DNA from: Polaribacter septentrionalilitoris
GTDB taxonomy: Bacteria; Bacteroidota; Bacteroidia; Flavobacteriales; Flavobacteriaceae
DNA: 64,000 nucleotides
NCBI RefSeq assembly: GCF_009832745.1
Contig: NZ_VRMJ01000008.1
Location: 113,314 to 177,313 of the forward strand
Direction of reading: 5' to 3'
Under the pieces are notes generated by a model. The model saw only the letters and a list, made by a program, of their open reading frames with translations, did no database searches and had not been told where the DNA came from. Below, piece after piece: positions 35,976 through 45,639 of this stretch; positions within the stretch are counted from its first letter, which is position 1; the number at the start of each line of letters is the position of its first letter. Made by a program: the position numbers and the translations under genes.

Positions 35976-37562
35976 TTATTCAAGAAAAAGCTTTTTAATT
36001 GCTGTATTGTTGCCTGAAGAAATTTTTAGAAAATATAATCCTTTTGGTAAATTTTCGATATTAATTTCTCTATTGTCTGTGTATTTTTGTGAATATACTT
36101 TTTGACCAATATTATTAAATAGTATAATATCATCAATTTTTTCTGTAGTCTTTATTTTAAAAGACCTAGAAACTGGATTGGGATACACAGAAAAATTACT
36201 ACTGAAATTTTCATCAACACTTGCAGTATTGGTGTTTTGATAAATTCTTACATAATCTACAAGCATACTGCTTTCTGTAAAACTAGGGCTTACTGCTCCA
36301 GAAATACCTCCCATTGCAAAATTAATCAACAAAAATTGAGGTTCATCAAAAGGCCAACCATCGTCTACACCATCAGAGTTTACGTCTGTAAAATTTGCGG
36401 GTTTTTTATAGGTATAATGTACTTCACCATCTACTAAAAAAGTAATTTGGTTTGGAGACCAATTCATAGAAAATACATGATAGGTATTTGCAACATCTGT
36501 TAAAGGTTTTGTTTTAGTATTTACAGTTCCTCCAAAGCTTGAACGCGTATGAAGCGCACTAGAAACAGTATTTGTTGCGTGTAAACCATGTTCCATAATA
36601 TCTATTTCTCCACAATCTGGCCAAGGTGTTGTGCCAAAACCTTGGGTTTGCCAATAAGCACCTGTTTCGCTAATATTTTTTCCTAAGGTCCATATTGCAG
36701 GAAAAGTACCTTCTCCTTCTGGCAGTTTTGCTTTAACATCAACTCTACCATAAGTAAATGCAAATTTTGAGTTTAATCTTGCTGAAGTAAAATCTCTAGA
36801 AACACCATTTTGGACAATGGTTTTTCTTTTAGCCACAATATGTAAATTATCAGCTGTAACAAAAGAGTTCTCTGTGCTATTTGTGTAGTGTTGTACTTCT
36901 CCATTTGCCCAACCACCATTTACAATTCCTATAGTTTGATGATGCCATTTACTAGTATTTAATGTATTTCCATCAAATTCATCAGACCATACCAAATCAC
37001 TATATACAACATCTAGCTCATTTGGGTCTGTGGGTGTGGAACCATCAGAAATATCGTCTAACAAATAGGTACCTGCAGTTGTAACGCCTAAGTCAATAAA
37101 AATTACCAATTTGCTATAAGTTCCAGATGAATTTGTAGTGTTATTGGTACCTGAAAATGTAGCGTTAGAAAAATCGAAAATAAGGTTTTGCCAGTTTGTT
37201 GCATTTCCACTTGCGATAGTTTGTGTTACTTCTACATCTGCATTGGTTCCATTTTCTAATTTTAATGTAATTGTATGTTGATTCGGATCAAAAGCATAAA
37301 ATGAAAAAGTAATTTCTTTTTGATTTGTTAAATCTATATCTCTATTTAAATCAATATAAAAACCTTGATCTGCAGCTGATCCATTATTATTAAATTGTCC
37401 AACTTTATTAGAAGAGTTTGTAGGGTCATTAACTGTAGCAAAACTAGAACCTGTGAATCCTGAAAAAACATGATTGCTATTTTCGAAATCAATAGGCATC
37501 TGTTGTGAAAACGATACTAAGGTTACTAAAATAAAAAAGGCTAAGATGTAGAAATGTTTCAT
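35976..37562 (-). CDS. secreted GH16 glucanase (laminarinase-type) with T9SS sorting domain
   Basis: This 528-residue protein has a signal peptide (about residues 1-20). An N-terminal beta-sandwich that looks like a carbohydrate-binding domain covers about 22-165. The GH16 catalytic domain covers about 185-440 (LVWSDEFDGNTLNTSKW) with the active site GEIDIMEHG carrying both catalytic glutamates. A C-terminal type IX sorting domain follows (VYPNPVSRSFKI to AIKKLFLE). It probably cleaves beta-1,3-glucans such as laminarin outside the cell; beta-1,3/1,4-glucanase is the alternative. No SusCD pair is adjacent. Confidence 0.92.
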   Translation of the reverse strand: MKHFYILAFFILVTLVSFSQQMPIDFENSNHVFSGFTGSSFATVNDPTNSSNKVGQFNNNGSAADQGFYIDLNRDIDLTNQKEITFSFYAFDPNQHTITLKLENGTNADVEVTQTIASGNATNWQNLIFDFSNATFSGTNNTTNSSGTYSKLVIFIDLGVTTAGTYLLDDISDGSTPTDPNELDVVYSDLVWSDEFDGNTLNTSKWHHQTIGIVNGGWANGEVQHYTNSTENSFVTADNLHIVAKRKTIVQNGVSRDFTSARLNSKFAFTYGRVDVKAKLPEGEGTFPAIWTLGKNISETGAYWQTQGFGTTPWPDCGEIDIMEHGLHATNTVSSALHTRSSFGGTVNTKTKPLTDVANTYHVFSMNWSPNQITFLVDGEVHYTYKKPANFTDVNSDGVDDGWPFDEPQFLLINFAMGGISGAVSPSFTESSMLVDYVRIYQNTNTASVDENFSSNFSVYPNPVSRSFKIKTTEKIDDIILFNNIGQKVYSQKYTDNREINIENLPKGLYFLKISSGNNTAIKKLFLE

Positions 37563-37662
37563 AAAATAGTTTTTTGTAAAAATAGCTACAAGAATCTTTT
37601 TTTAGAATTAAAACACCAATACAAAAACCATACATTATGTTAAAAACCCTAATTTTTCGTTG

Positions 37663-37670
37663 TATTTTTG
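37663..37670 (+). promoter_or_regulatory. -7 promoter element for the tRNA methyltransferase gene
   Basis: TATTTTTG matches TAnnTTTG exactly and ends 4 bp before the ATG at 37675, so the mRNA would be leaderless or nearly so. Confidence 0.5.
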
Positions 37671-37674
37671 ACAA

Positions 37675-38397
37675 ATGACAAAGCTATTTCAATTTAAAGA
37701 GTTTTCTGTAAATCAAGATAAAACTGCTATGAAAATAGGAACAGATGGCGTTTTATTAGGTGCTTGGAGTTCATTGGAAGCTTTTCCTGACTCGATTTTA
37801 GACATTGGTTCTGGAACAGGAGTACTCTCTTTAATGATGGCACAACGTTCTGATGCAATGACTATTGATGCAGTAGAAGTTGATGAAAATGCATACGAAC
37901 AAACTGTTGAAAATTTTGAAAATTCAGATTGGGGAGATCGTTTGTATTGTTACAATGCAACTTTTCAAGAATTTGCTAAAGAAATTGCTGAGGAAGAAGA
38001 AACTTATGATTTGATTATTTCTAATCCTCCATTTTATACAGATGATTACCAATCTGATGATATTGCTAGAAATAAGGCTAGATTTACATCATCTTTAACT
38101 TTTGAAGATTTACTATTTGGAGTTAGTAGAATACTTTCTGAGAATGGAAGTTTTTCAGTAATCATTCCTTTTAAAGAGGAAAAAGAATTTGTTGATATTG
38201 CAACTAAAAATAACCTTTTTTTAAATAAAGTTTGTCATGTTAGAGGAAATCCAATATCAGAAATTAAACGAAGTTTATTAACGTTTTCTTTTCGTCAAAA
38301 TGAACTTGTAAACGAGGATTTGATTATAGAGGTTGAACGTCATCAATACACTGAAGCGTATATCAATTTAACGAGAGATTTTTATTTAAAAATGTAA
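37675..38397 (+). CDS. trmN6: tRNA1(Val) adenine-N6 methyltransferase (YfiC/TrmN6 family)
   Basis: This 240-residue SAM-dependent methyltransferase has the binding loop ILDIGSGTGVLSLMMAQ (about residues 41-57), the acidic VEVDENAYEQ and the N6-adenine motif SNPPFYT. The N-terminal FQFKEFSVNQDKTAMKIGTDGVLLGAW is the YfiC signature. It modifies A37 of tRNA-Val. The stop codon directly abuts the stop of the next, converging gene. Confidence 0.9.
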   Translation: MTKLFQFKEFSVNQDKTAMKIGTDGVLLGAWSSLEAFPDSILDIGSGTGVLSLMMAQRSDAMTIDAVEVDENAYEQTVENFENSDWGDRLYCYNATFQEFAKEIAEEEETYDLIISNPPFYTDDYQSDDIARNKARFTSSLTFEDLLFGVSRILSENGSFSVIIPFKEEKEFVDIATKNNLFLNKVCHVRGNPISEIKRSLLTFSFRQNELVNEDLIIEVERHQYTEAYINLTRDFYLKM

Positions 38398-39771
38398 TTA
38401 CCCATTTACACTTTGTGGGTTATACCCTAAATAGGGAACTTTTCTTTCTGTAAATTGTATTCCGTTTTCTGCTAGTTCATCTAAAATAGGTTTGTAAATT
38501 TCTTTAGCTATAGGTATTTGTACACCTATAGTTTTTATTTCCTTTTTTAATATTTTTAATGCTGCAATTCCTACAGGTAAGCCTACCGTTTTTGCCATGG
38601 CTGTATACGTTTGATCCTCACCAATAACCACTAAGCTACTTTCTATTTGACGTTTTTCTCCATTAATTTCATAACCAAAAAGATGTTGCATTACTATCAT
38701 ATCTTTGTCATCATCTTTTAATGTCCAAGAGTCTGATAATATTTTTTGCAAACCTTGTGCTGGAGTTGCATTTTCAATTCCAATTTTTTTGGTATCACTA
38801 AAAATATCTAACTCTACTAACTTTTCCCACATTACATCATCTTGGTCTATTTTTAAATAAGAACGTAATTTTAATTCTACAGAATCTGAGGGTGAATAGG
38901 CTAAAAATAAGTTTACAAAATCACGATAACTCATATTAAAAGAGTTTTCTATAGTGTAAGAATCATCTGTCATCCCCAATTGAATAAAAATATTCCAAGC
39001 TCTAGAAAACCCTACTTTTCTTATGGTGCCTCTATACATTGTGGGTATATCATCCAAACCATAGACACTTCTGTATTTTAAAGAATCTCTATTAGCATAA
39101 GCTTCAAATTTTCCACTTCCATTGATATTTAAAAATTCAGTTCTACGAAACAATTTATGGTAGGGAATATATTTGTAAGTTCCCTCTTGAATAAATTTAG
39201 CAGCTCCACCTTGCCCCGCCAAAACAACATTTCTAGGATTCCAAGTGAATTTATAGTTCCAAAGATTATCATCGCTTTCAGGAGCTATTAATCCGCCAGT
39301 AAAAGACTCAAACAATAATATTTTAGCATCATTTTCACGAATTCTATCTATCACCTGCATTGCACTCATATGGTCAATTCCTGGATCAACACCAATTTCA
39401 TTCATTATAATCAATCCTTTTTGTTTGGCAGCTTCATCTAATGTTTTCATTTCTTTTGAAACATAAGAAGCTGTCACCATATTTCTATGATAGTTAATGC
39501 AATCTTTGGCTACTTCTATATGGAACCTTGCAGGTAACATTGAAATTACAATGTCAGATTTTTGGATGAATTCTTTACGTTGTTCTGCGTTAAAAACATC
39601 AAAAACAACACTTTTTGCATTTTCATGATTGTTGATGAGTTTGTCTGCTAGATTGATGGAAATATCACCAATTGTTAAAAATAAATTTTCATCATAAGAT
39701 TTTTCTAACAAATATTTAATCAAGTAAGAACTTGACTTTCCTGCACCAATAATTAGAATGTTTTTCATCAA
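38398..39771 (-). CDS. saccharopine dehydrogenase-family protein
   Basis: This 457-residue protein has an N-terminal Rossmann fold (NILIIGAGKSSSYLIKYLLE) and the saccharopine dehydrogenase C-terminal domain (LLFESFTGGLIAPESDDNLWNYKFTWNPRNVV). Homologous fungal and animal enzymes interconvert saccharopine with aminoadipate semialdehyde or lysine. A role in lysine breakdown is therefore likely but not certain, since relatives make polyamines such as carboxynorspermidine. No lysine-pathway gene is adjacent, though the hydroxylysine-type protein is in the same window. Confidence 0.84.
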   Translation of the reverse strand: MMKNILIIGAGKSSSYLIKYLLEKSYDENLFLTIGDISINLADKLINNHENAKSVVFDVFNAEQRKEFIQKSDIVISMLPARFHIEVAKDCINYHRNMVTASYVSKEMKTLDEAAKQKGLIIMNEIGVDPGIDHMSAMQVIDRIRENDAKILLFESFTGGLIAPESDDNLWNYKFTWNPRNVVLAGQGGAAKFIQEGTYKYIPYHKLFRRTEFLNINGSGKFEAYANRDSLKYRSVYGLDDIPTMYRGTIRKVGFSRAWNIFIQLGMTDDSYTIENSFNMSYRDFVNLFLAYSPSDSVELKLRSYLKIDQDDVMWEKLVELDIFSDTKKIGIENATPAQGLQKILSDSWTLKDDDKDMIVMQHLFGYEINGEKRQIESSLVVIGEDQTYTAMAKTVGLPVGIAALKILKKEIKTIGVQIPIAKEIYKPILDELAENGIQFTERKVPYLGYNPQSVNG

Positions 39772-39838
39772 TAATAACGTATTTTTGTCTTAAACGAAGA
39801 TACTAAAATTGTTTAAAATTTAACAAAAACAATATAAA

Positions 39839-40216
39839 ATGTTTAAAAATTTAATAATCACATCATTTTTAGGAGTTTTAGCCATTGCTTTAGGCGCATT
39901 TGGTGCTCATGCACTTAAAGATGTATTGACTCTTCAAGAAATCTCAAGTTTTGAAACTGGAGTCCGTTATCAAATGTATCATGTAATTGTACTTCTATTT
40001 GTGAATATTTATAAAGAGTTTACTGCTGCACAAAAAAATAGAATTAGCTTCATTTTTTTCTTAGGGATTATTTTATTTTCAGGTTCAATTTTTCTAATTC
40101 ATTTAACACCAATTACAGCTAAACAAATATGGTTTATTACCCCTTTGGGAGGCGTAATGTTGATAATTGGTTGGTTGTTAATGATTGCTATATTTTTAAA
40201 GAAAGTCAAAAAATAG
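39839..40216 (+). CDS. DUF423 family membrane protein
   Basis: This 125-residue protein has four hydrophobic segments and the DUF423 pattern near its start (GVLAIALGAFGAHALKDVL, then FETGVRYQMYHVIVLL). The family is widespread in bacteria, sits in the inner membrane and has no established function. It precedes pckA by 88 bp, but pckA has its own promoter. Confidence 0.88.
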   Translation: MFKNLIITSFLGVLAIALGAFGAHALKDVLTLQEISSFETGVRYQMYHVIVLLFVNIYKEFTAAQKNRISFIFFLGIILFSGSIFLIHLTPITAKQIWFITPLGGVMLIIGWLLMIAIFLKKVKK

Positions 40217-40267
40217 TGATAAATTCATAATTCTTTCATCAAAATTAATCAGTTTTAAAATATTGTT

Positions 40268-40275
40268 TAATTTTG
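40268..40275 (+). promoter_or_regulatory. -7 promoter element for pckA, decides the start
   Basis: TAATTTTG matches TAnnTTTG exactly. It lies inside a possible longer reading frame beginning with TTG at 40263, so the ATG at 40305 must be the true start. Confidence 0.6.
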
Positions 40276-40304
40276 TAGCATATAAAAACATCAAAAATAT
40301 TGAT

Positions 40305-41915
40305 ATGGTAGATACAAATACGAAATCGATTTCGTTAAATAGTCTAGGAATCAAAAATGCAACAGTTCGTTACCAATTAACTTCAGACGAATTGCATAAC
40401 GAAACATTAAGCAAAGGTCAAGGAACTGAGTCTAATTTAGGAGCAATAGCTGTGAACACAGGCGAATTTACTGGTCGTTCTCCTAAAGATCGTTTTATTG
40501 TAAAAGATGAGATCACCAAAGATGAGGTTTGGTGGAGTGATATCAATATTCCATTTGATTCATATAAGTTTGAAGCCTTGTATGATAAAGTTGTTGATTA
40601 TCTTTCTGAAAAAGAAATTTTTGTAAGAGACAGTTATGCTTGTGCTGATGAAAATTATAAACTACAAATTAGAATTGTTAATGAATATCCTTGGAGCAAT
40701 ATGTTTGCTTACAATATGTTTTTGCGTCCTACAGAGAAAGAACTAGAAACCTTTTCTCCAGAATGGACAGTGATTAATGCTCCAGGTTTTATGGCAAATC
40801 CAAAAGAAGATGGAACTCGTCAACATAATTTTGCGATTTTAAATTTTAGTAAAAAAATAGCTTTAATTGGAGGTACAGGGTACACAGGAGAAATTAAAAA
40901 AGGAATTTTTTCTGCCTTAAATTTTATCTTACCAGTTGATAAAAATACATTGCCAATGCATTGTTCTGCAAACGTTGGTGAACAAGGTGATACAGCTATT
41001 TTCTTTGGATTATCAGGTACAGGGAAAACTACGCTTTCTACAGATCCGAATAGAAGTTTAATTGGTGATGATGAACATGGTTGGACATCAGAAAATACCA
41101 TTTTTAATTTTGAAGGAGGATGTTATGCCAAAGTAATTAATTTATCTAAAGAAAAAGAACCAGAAATTTATGGAGCTATAAAAAAAGGTGCGATTTTAGA
41201 AAACGTAATTTTAGATGAAAATGGAGAAGTTGATTTTGAAGATACAACCATTACTCAAAATACAAGAGTAAGTTACCCTATACATCATATAGAGAATATC
41301 AAAGTACCATCAGTGGGTTCAAACCCTAAAAATATTTTCTTTTTAACTGCAGATGCTTTTGGAGTTTTGCCTCCAATCTCAAAATTAACAGCGAGTCAAG
41401 CAGCGTATCATTTTATTTCTGGATATACTGCAAAAGTAGCAGGAACAGAAGCTGGTGTTACAGAGCCAATGCCAAGTTTTTCAGCATGTTTTGGTGCTCC
41501 ATTTATGCCTTTACATCCTACAAGATATGCAGAAATGTTAAGTAAAAAAATGACAGAAGCTGGTGTTAATGTTTGGTTAATCAATACAGGTTGGTCTGGC
41601 GGAAAATATGGAGTTGGTAGAAGAATGCCTTTAAAATATACACGCGCAATGATTACAGCAGTTTTAGAAGGTAAATTAGGAGATTATACATATGAAGATT
41701 ATCACATCCATTCTGTATTTGGAGTTGCACAACCAAGAACTTGTCCTGGTGTGCCAACAGAACTTTTAAGTCCAAGAGCTACTTGGAATAATGATGAAGC
41801 CTATTATAAAGAAGCATTTAAATTATCGAATGCATTTAGACACAATTTTAAAAAATTCGAAGAGTTTGCTAGCGAGGAAATCCGAAGAGGAGGACCACAA
41901 CGTTATGCATTTTAG
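40305..41915 (+). CDS. pckA: phosphoenolpyruvate carboxykinase (ATP)
   Basis: This 536-residue enzyme converts oxaloacetate and ATP to phosphoenolpyruvate in gluconeogenesis. It has TGEFTGRSPKDRF near residue 45, the kinase-1a P-loop GLSGTGKTTLS (about 239), the metal-binding GDDEHGW and the RTCPGVP region near the C-terminus. The ATG at 40305 is used because a promoter box lies just upstream of it, and the resulting length fits the family. A terminator follows. Confidence 0.97.
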   Translation: MVDTNTKSISLNSLGIKNATVRYQLTSDELHNETLSKGQGTESNLGAIAVNTGEFTGRSPKDRFIVKDEITKDEVWWSDINIPFDSYKFEALYDKVVDYLSEKEIFVRDSYACADENYKLQIRIVNEYPWSNMFAYNMFLRPTEKELETFSPEWTVINAPGFMANPKEDGTRQHNFAILNFSKKIALIGGTGYTGEIKKGIFSALNFILPVDKNTLPMHCSANVGEQGDTAIFFGLSGTGKTTLSTDPNRSLIGDDEHGWTSENTIFNFEGGCYAKVINLSKEKEPEIYGAIKKGAILENVILDENGEVDFEDTTITQNTRVSYPIHHIENIKVPSVGSNPKNIFFLTADAFGVLPPISKLTASQAAYHFISGYTAKVAGTEAGVTEPMPSFSACFGAPFMPLHPTRYAEMLSKKMTEAGVNVWLINTGWSGGKYGVGRRMPLKYTRAMITAVLEGKLGDYTYEDYHIHSVFGVAQPRTCPGVPTELLSPRATWNNDEAYYKEAFKLSNAFRHNFKKFEEFASEEIRRGGPQRYAF

Positions 41916-41933
41916 TAGTTTTTTGTTTTTAGG

Positions 41934-41958
41934 AAAACACCTCTTTTTGAGGTGTTTT
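41934..41958 (+). terminator. terminator of pckA
   Basis: AAAACACCTC pairs with GAGGTGTTTT around TTTTT, followed by TT and an AT-rich stretch. Confidence 0.85.
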
Positions 41959-42005
41959 TTATTTTAATAAAGTATCTTTAGTCAGTAAATTGAAAATTCT
42001 TTTTA

Positions 42006-43232
42006 ATGATTAAAAAATGGTTTAAAAATATTGGACCTGGAACTTTAGTGGCTGCTGCATTTATTGGACCTGGAACAGTAACTATATGTACACTTGCAGG
42101 AGTAAATTTTGGGTTTAATCTACTTTGGGCAATGTTACTCTCTATTATTGCAACTATTGTTTTGCAAGAAATGGCTGCAAGGTTAGGAATTATCTCACAA
42201 AAAGGACTTTCTGAAGTCGTTAGAGAAGAAGTTAATAACCCTTTTTTTAAACAATTTATCACGCTTTTAATTTTAGCTGCTGTTGTGGTTGGAAATGCTT
42301 CTTATGAAGCTGGAAATATAAGTGGTGGAATTTTAGGACTAGAAACCATTTTAGGAAAACATACAATTGATTTTGGTTCAGTTAGCTTAAATGTAATGAG
42401 CTTACTAATAGGAATAGTTGCTTTTATGTTGCTTTATATAGGCAATTATAAATTTTTAGAAAAAGCCCTAGTTACCCTAGTTTTATTGATGAGTATTTCT
42501 TTTTTAATTACAGCTATAATCACAAAACCCAATGTATTAGATATTTTAAATGGATTGTTTTTCCCAAAATTTCCTGAAAGAAGTATTCTAACTATTATTG
42601 GTTTGGTAGGAACAACTGTAGTGCCTTATAATTTGTTTTTGCATGCTTCTCTAGTGAAAGAAAGATGGAGTAAAAAAGAGGATTTATCATTAGCAAAAAA
42701 GGATACACTAATTTCGATTGTTTTAGGAGGATTGGTTTCTATGGCAATCATTGTTTCTGCAGCAGCTATTCAAACCACAAATATTACAAATGCAGCTGAT
42801 TTGGCAAAAGGATTAGCACCATTGTATGGAGAATTCGCAAAATACTTCTTGGCTTTAGGTTTATTTGCAGCAGGAATTACATCAGCCATTACAGCACCTT
42901 TGGCTGCAGCTTATGTGGCAAAAGGTTGTTTAGGATGGAAAGTAGGTTTGAAATCTAAAAAATTTAGAATAGTTTGGATGTCCATATTATTTTTGGGTGT
43001 TTTGTTTTCATCAATTGGAATAAAACCTATCGAAATAATAAAATTTGCTCAGGTTGCTAACGGAATGTTATTGCCAATAATTGCAGGAATTTTGCTTTGG
43101 ATCATGAATAAAAAATCAGTTTTAGGAAAATTTATCAATTCTAAAACTCAGAATATTTTAGGTGTTGTCATTTTAGCAATTACCATTTTTTTGGGAGTAA
43201 AAGGAATTTTAAAAGTATTTAATTTGTTGTAA
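42006..43232 (+). CDS. Nramp-family transporter lacking canonical metal-binding motifs
   Basis: This 408-residue protein has about eleven membrane spans and the Nramp fold. The TM1 motif, normally DPGN, reads GPGT (FIGPGTVT, about residues 19-26). The TM6 MPH motif reads VPY (TTVVPYNLFLHASLV, about residues 210-224). Both sets of residues that bind divalent metal are thus replaced. It is the first gene of a 5-oxoprolinase operon with no gap before pxpA, as YcsG is with the same genes in Bacillus subtilis. I infer a non-metal substrate, possibly 5-oxoproline; this is untested. Confidence 0.88.
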   Translation: MIKKWFKNIGPGTLVAAAFIGPGTVTICTLAGVNFGFNLLWAMLLSIIATIVLQEMAARLGIISQKGLSEVVREEVNNPFFKQFITLLILAAVVVGNASYEAGNISGGILGLETILGKHTIDFGSVSLNVMSLLIGIVAFMLLYIGNYKFLEKALVTLVLLMSISFLITAIITKPNVLDILNGLFFPKFPERSILTIIGLVGTTVVPYNLFLHASLVKERWSKKEDLSLAKKDTLISIVLGGLVSMAIIVSAAAIQTTNITNAADLAKGLAPLYGEFAKYFLALGLFAAGITSAITAPLAAAYVAKGCLGWKVGLKSKKFRIVWMSILFLGVLFSSIGIKPIEIIKFAQVANGMLLPIIAGILLWIMNKKSVLGKFINSKTQNILGVVILAITIFLGVKGILKVFNLL

Positions 43233-43964
43233 ATGAAAATAGATATTAATTGTGATGTGGGTGAAGGAATAGCAAATGAGCATTTGTTAATGCCTTATAT
43301 TTCCTCATGTAATATTGCTTGTGGAGGTCATTTTGGTGATCAAAAAACGATTGATAATACCATACAACTAGCGATTGAAAATAATGTAAAAATTGGTGCA
43401 CACCCTTCTTTTCCAGACAAAATTAATTTTGGGAGAAAAGTGATGAATATTTCTAATGCTAAACTCCAAAAAAGTATTCAAAATCAAATGGATTTGTTTT
43501 TAGAAAGATTGTGTAAGACAGATGCAAAACTCCATCATATAAAACCGCATGGAGCTTTGTATAATTTAATTGCAATTGATGAAATTACTGCTGAAAAATT
43601 TTTAGAAAGTACTAAGCCTTATTTAAAAGATGTTTTTTTGTATGTTCCTTATGGTTCTAAAATTGAGGAAGTTGCACTTAAAAAGAATATCAGCATTAAA
43701 TATGAAGCTTTTGCCGATAGAAATTATACAGACAATTTAAAGTTAGTTTCAAGAAATGAAAAAAATGCGGTAATTAAAAACCCAAAAGAAGTTTACAATC
43801 ATATTCATAAAATGATTTCTGATGGAAAGGTGAACACAATTTCAGGATTAGCAAAAGAAATTAAAGCAGACACGTTTTGCGTTCATGGAGATCATAAAAA
43901 TTCATTACAAATTTTAGAATTTTTATGGCAAGAATTTTCTAAAAACGGAATTGAAATTGGATAA
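43233..43964 (+). CDS. pxpA: 5-oxoprolinase subunit A (LamB/YcsF family)
   Basis: This 243-residue protein begins with the family signature MKIDINCDVGEG and contains SCNIACGGHFGD and KPHGALYN. PxpA, PxpB and PxpC together hydrolyse 5-oxoproline to glutamate with ATP. It starts directly after the transporter stop codon and overlaps pxpB by about 14 bp. All three subunits are present and intact. Confidence 0.95.
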   Translation: MKIDINCDVGEGIANEHLLMPYISSCNIACGGHFGDQKTIDNTIQLAIENNVKIGAHPSFPDKINFGRKVMNISNAKLQKSIQNQMDLFLERLCKTDAKLHHIKPHGALYNLIAIDEITAEKFLESTKPYLKDVFLYVPYGSKIEEVALKKNISIKYEAFADRNYTDNLKLVSRNEKNAVIKNPKEVYNHIHKMISDGKVNTISGLAKEIKADTFCVHGDHKNSLQILEFLWQEFSKNGIEIG

Positions 43965-44685
43965 AAACATTACATATAAGTCTTATGGAAATCAAGCCAT
44001 TTTAATTGAATGGGAAGCTGTTATTCATAAAGAAATTTTGAATGATATTTTAGAATTTAAATATAAAATTGAACAACAAAAAGAAATTAAGTTTAGTGAT
44101 TTAATTGTTGGATATAATTCATTAACCATAAAACTAAATCAACCTTTTAAAGATTTAGAGATTGAGAAAAAGGTTTTAAAATCGATCTATTCTTCTAAAA
44201 TTAGAGTTGCTCAAAAAGACCATTTTATTTGGGAAATTCCTGTTTGTTATGATCTAGAATTTGGAATTGACCTTAAAGAAGTTGCAACAAAAAAAAGATT
44301 AACCATTGATGAGGTAATACAACTCCATTCAGAAAAAACATATACTGTTTTCTTTATTGGATTTTTACCTGGGTTTTTATATTTAGGTGGATTAAAAGAG
44401 CGACTTTTTTTTGATAGAAAACCAAACCCAAGATTAAAAGTTGAAAAAGGATCTGTAGCAATTGGAGGTCAACAAACAGGAGTGTATCCAGTAGATTCTC
44501 CTGGTGGATGGAATATTATTGGCAAAACACCAATTCCTTTTTTTAATGTAGATGAAGAAAACCCTTGTTTTGCAAAATCTGGAGATCTCATTAAATTTAA
44601 ACCCATTTCTTTGGATGAATATTTAAAAATTAAAAATAAAATTGAGCAAAATTGTTATCAAATTTCTAAAACTTTAGCACAATGA
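43951..44685 (+). CDS. pxpB: 5-oxoprolinase subunit B (KipI family)
   Basis: This 244-residue protein has the KipI/PxpB core: YGNQAILIEW near the start and FIGFLPGFLYLGGL, VEKGSVAIGGQQTGVYPVDSPGGWNIIGKTP in the second half. No ATG is available. Starts are TTG at 43951 or 43957, both inside the end of pxpA, so translation is coupled. It overlaps pxpC by 4 bp. Confidence 0.94.
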   Translation: MKLDKNITYKSYGNQAILIEWEAVIHKEILNDILEFKYKIEQQKEIKFSDLIVGYNSLTIKLNQPFKDLEIEKKVLKSIYSSKIRVAQKDHFIWEIPVCYDLEFGIDLKEVATKKRLTIDEVIQLHSEKTYTVFFIGFLPGFLYLGGLKERLFFDRKPNPRLKVEKGSVAIGGQQTGVYPVDSPGGWNIIGKTPIPFFNVDEENPCFAKSGDLIKFKPISLDEYLKIKNKIEQNCYQISKTLAQ

Positions 44686-45533
44686 TTAAAGTGTTAAAAG
44701 CTGGTTTCTATGCTTCAATTCAAGATAGAGGTAGAGTAGGTTTTGCTGCTATGGGAGTGCCTGTTTCTGGAGCAATGGATATGTTTTCTGCAGAAGTTTC
44801 GAACTCACTTTTAAATAATGATTTAGATGATGCCGTTTTAGAAATAACTTTTGGCGGTACAGAATTACAGTTTTTATCAGATACTTTTATTGCTGTTTCT
44901 GGAGCAAATTTTAATCCAGTTTTAAATCAGAAAGAAATTAGACAAAATAAAAGAATTAAAGTGTGTGAGGGTGATGTTTTATCTTTTCGAAAATCTAGTT
45001 TAGGAGCAAGAAGTTATATGGCCGTAAAAGGAGGGTTTCAAACCACGAAAGTACTTAAAAGTAGAAGTCAGTTTAAAAATATCACTCAAACCTTTAGAGT
45101 TAAAAAAGATGAACTTTTAGCAATAAAATTACATCCTAAAGATTTAAAACCCACAAATGCATCTCTTAAAATAAGTCCAAATCATTTTGTGTCATCATTT
45201 ATAGAATGCTTTAAAGGACCAGAGTTTTATTTGCTGTCAGAAAAACAAAAAAAAATACTATTGAATACTGTTTTTTCCATTTCATCAGATAACAATAGAA
45301 TGGGATATCGTTTAAAGGAAACAATCAAGAATAATTTTTTTAGTATCTTAACATCAGCAGTTTTACCAGGAACAGTGCAATTAACTCCTTCTGGTAAATT
45401 AATTGTTTTGATGAGAGATTGTCAAGTTACTGGTGGATATCCACGAATTCTGCAGCTTTCAGAAAGTGCGATAAGTGTTTTGGCTCAAAAAACTACCAAT
45501 TCTGAGCTTAAATTTAAGCTCAATTTCATTTGA
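44682..45533 (+). CDS. pxpC: 5-oxoprolinase subunit C (KipA family)
   Basis: This 283-residue subunit starts with the typical VLKAGFYASIQDRGRVGFAAMGVPVSGAMD (about residues 4-33) and contains NRMGYRLK and LPGTVQLTPSGKLIVLMRDCQVTGGYPRI further on. The start codon overlaps the pxpB stop in ATGA. It completes the oxoprolinase complex. No terminator follows; the next promoter begins 46 bp later. Confidence 0.95.
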   Translation: MIKVLKAGFYASIQDRGRVGFAAMGVPVSGAMDMFSAEVSNSLLNNDLDDAVLEITFGGTELQFLSDTFIAVSGANFNPVLNQKEIRQNKRIKVCEGDVLSFRKSSLGARSYMAVKGGFQTTKVLKSRSQFKNITQTFRVKKDELLAIKLHPKDLKPTNASLKISPNHFVSSFIECFKGPEFYLLSEKQKKILLNTVFSISSDNNRMGYRLKETIKNNFFSILTSAVLPGTVQLTPSGKLIVLMRDCQVTGGYPRILQLSESAISVLAQKTTNSELKFKLNFI

Positions 45534-45579
45534 GTTAAGATTTGATTTTTTAGAGTTAACGAGAAGTGTACATTTTTGT

Positions 45580-45587
45580 TAAGTTTG
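45580..45587 (+). promoter_or_regulatory. -7 promoter element for the YtxH operon
   Basis: TAAGTTTG matches TAnnTTTG exactly, giving a leader of about 47 bases before the YtxH gene. Confidence 0.5.
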
Positions 45588-45639
45588 TAGTGAGCTTATT
45601 AGTAAGCAAAAATTAAGTTTAACCATAAAAAAATATATT

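Noticed and set aside
40263..40304. TTG start for pckA
   Set aside because: The promoter box at 40268 lies within it, and the 14 extra residues do not fit the family.
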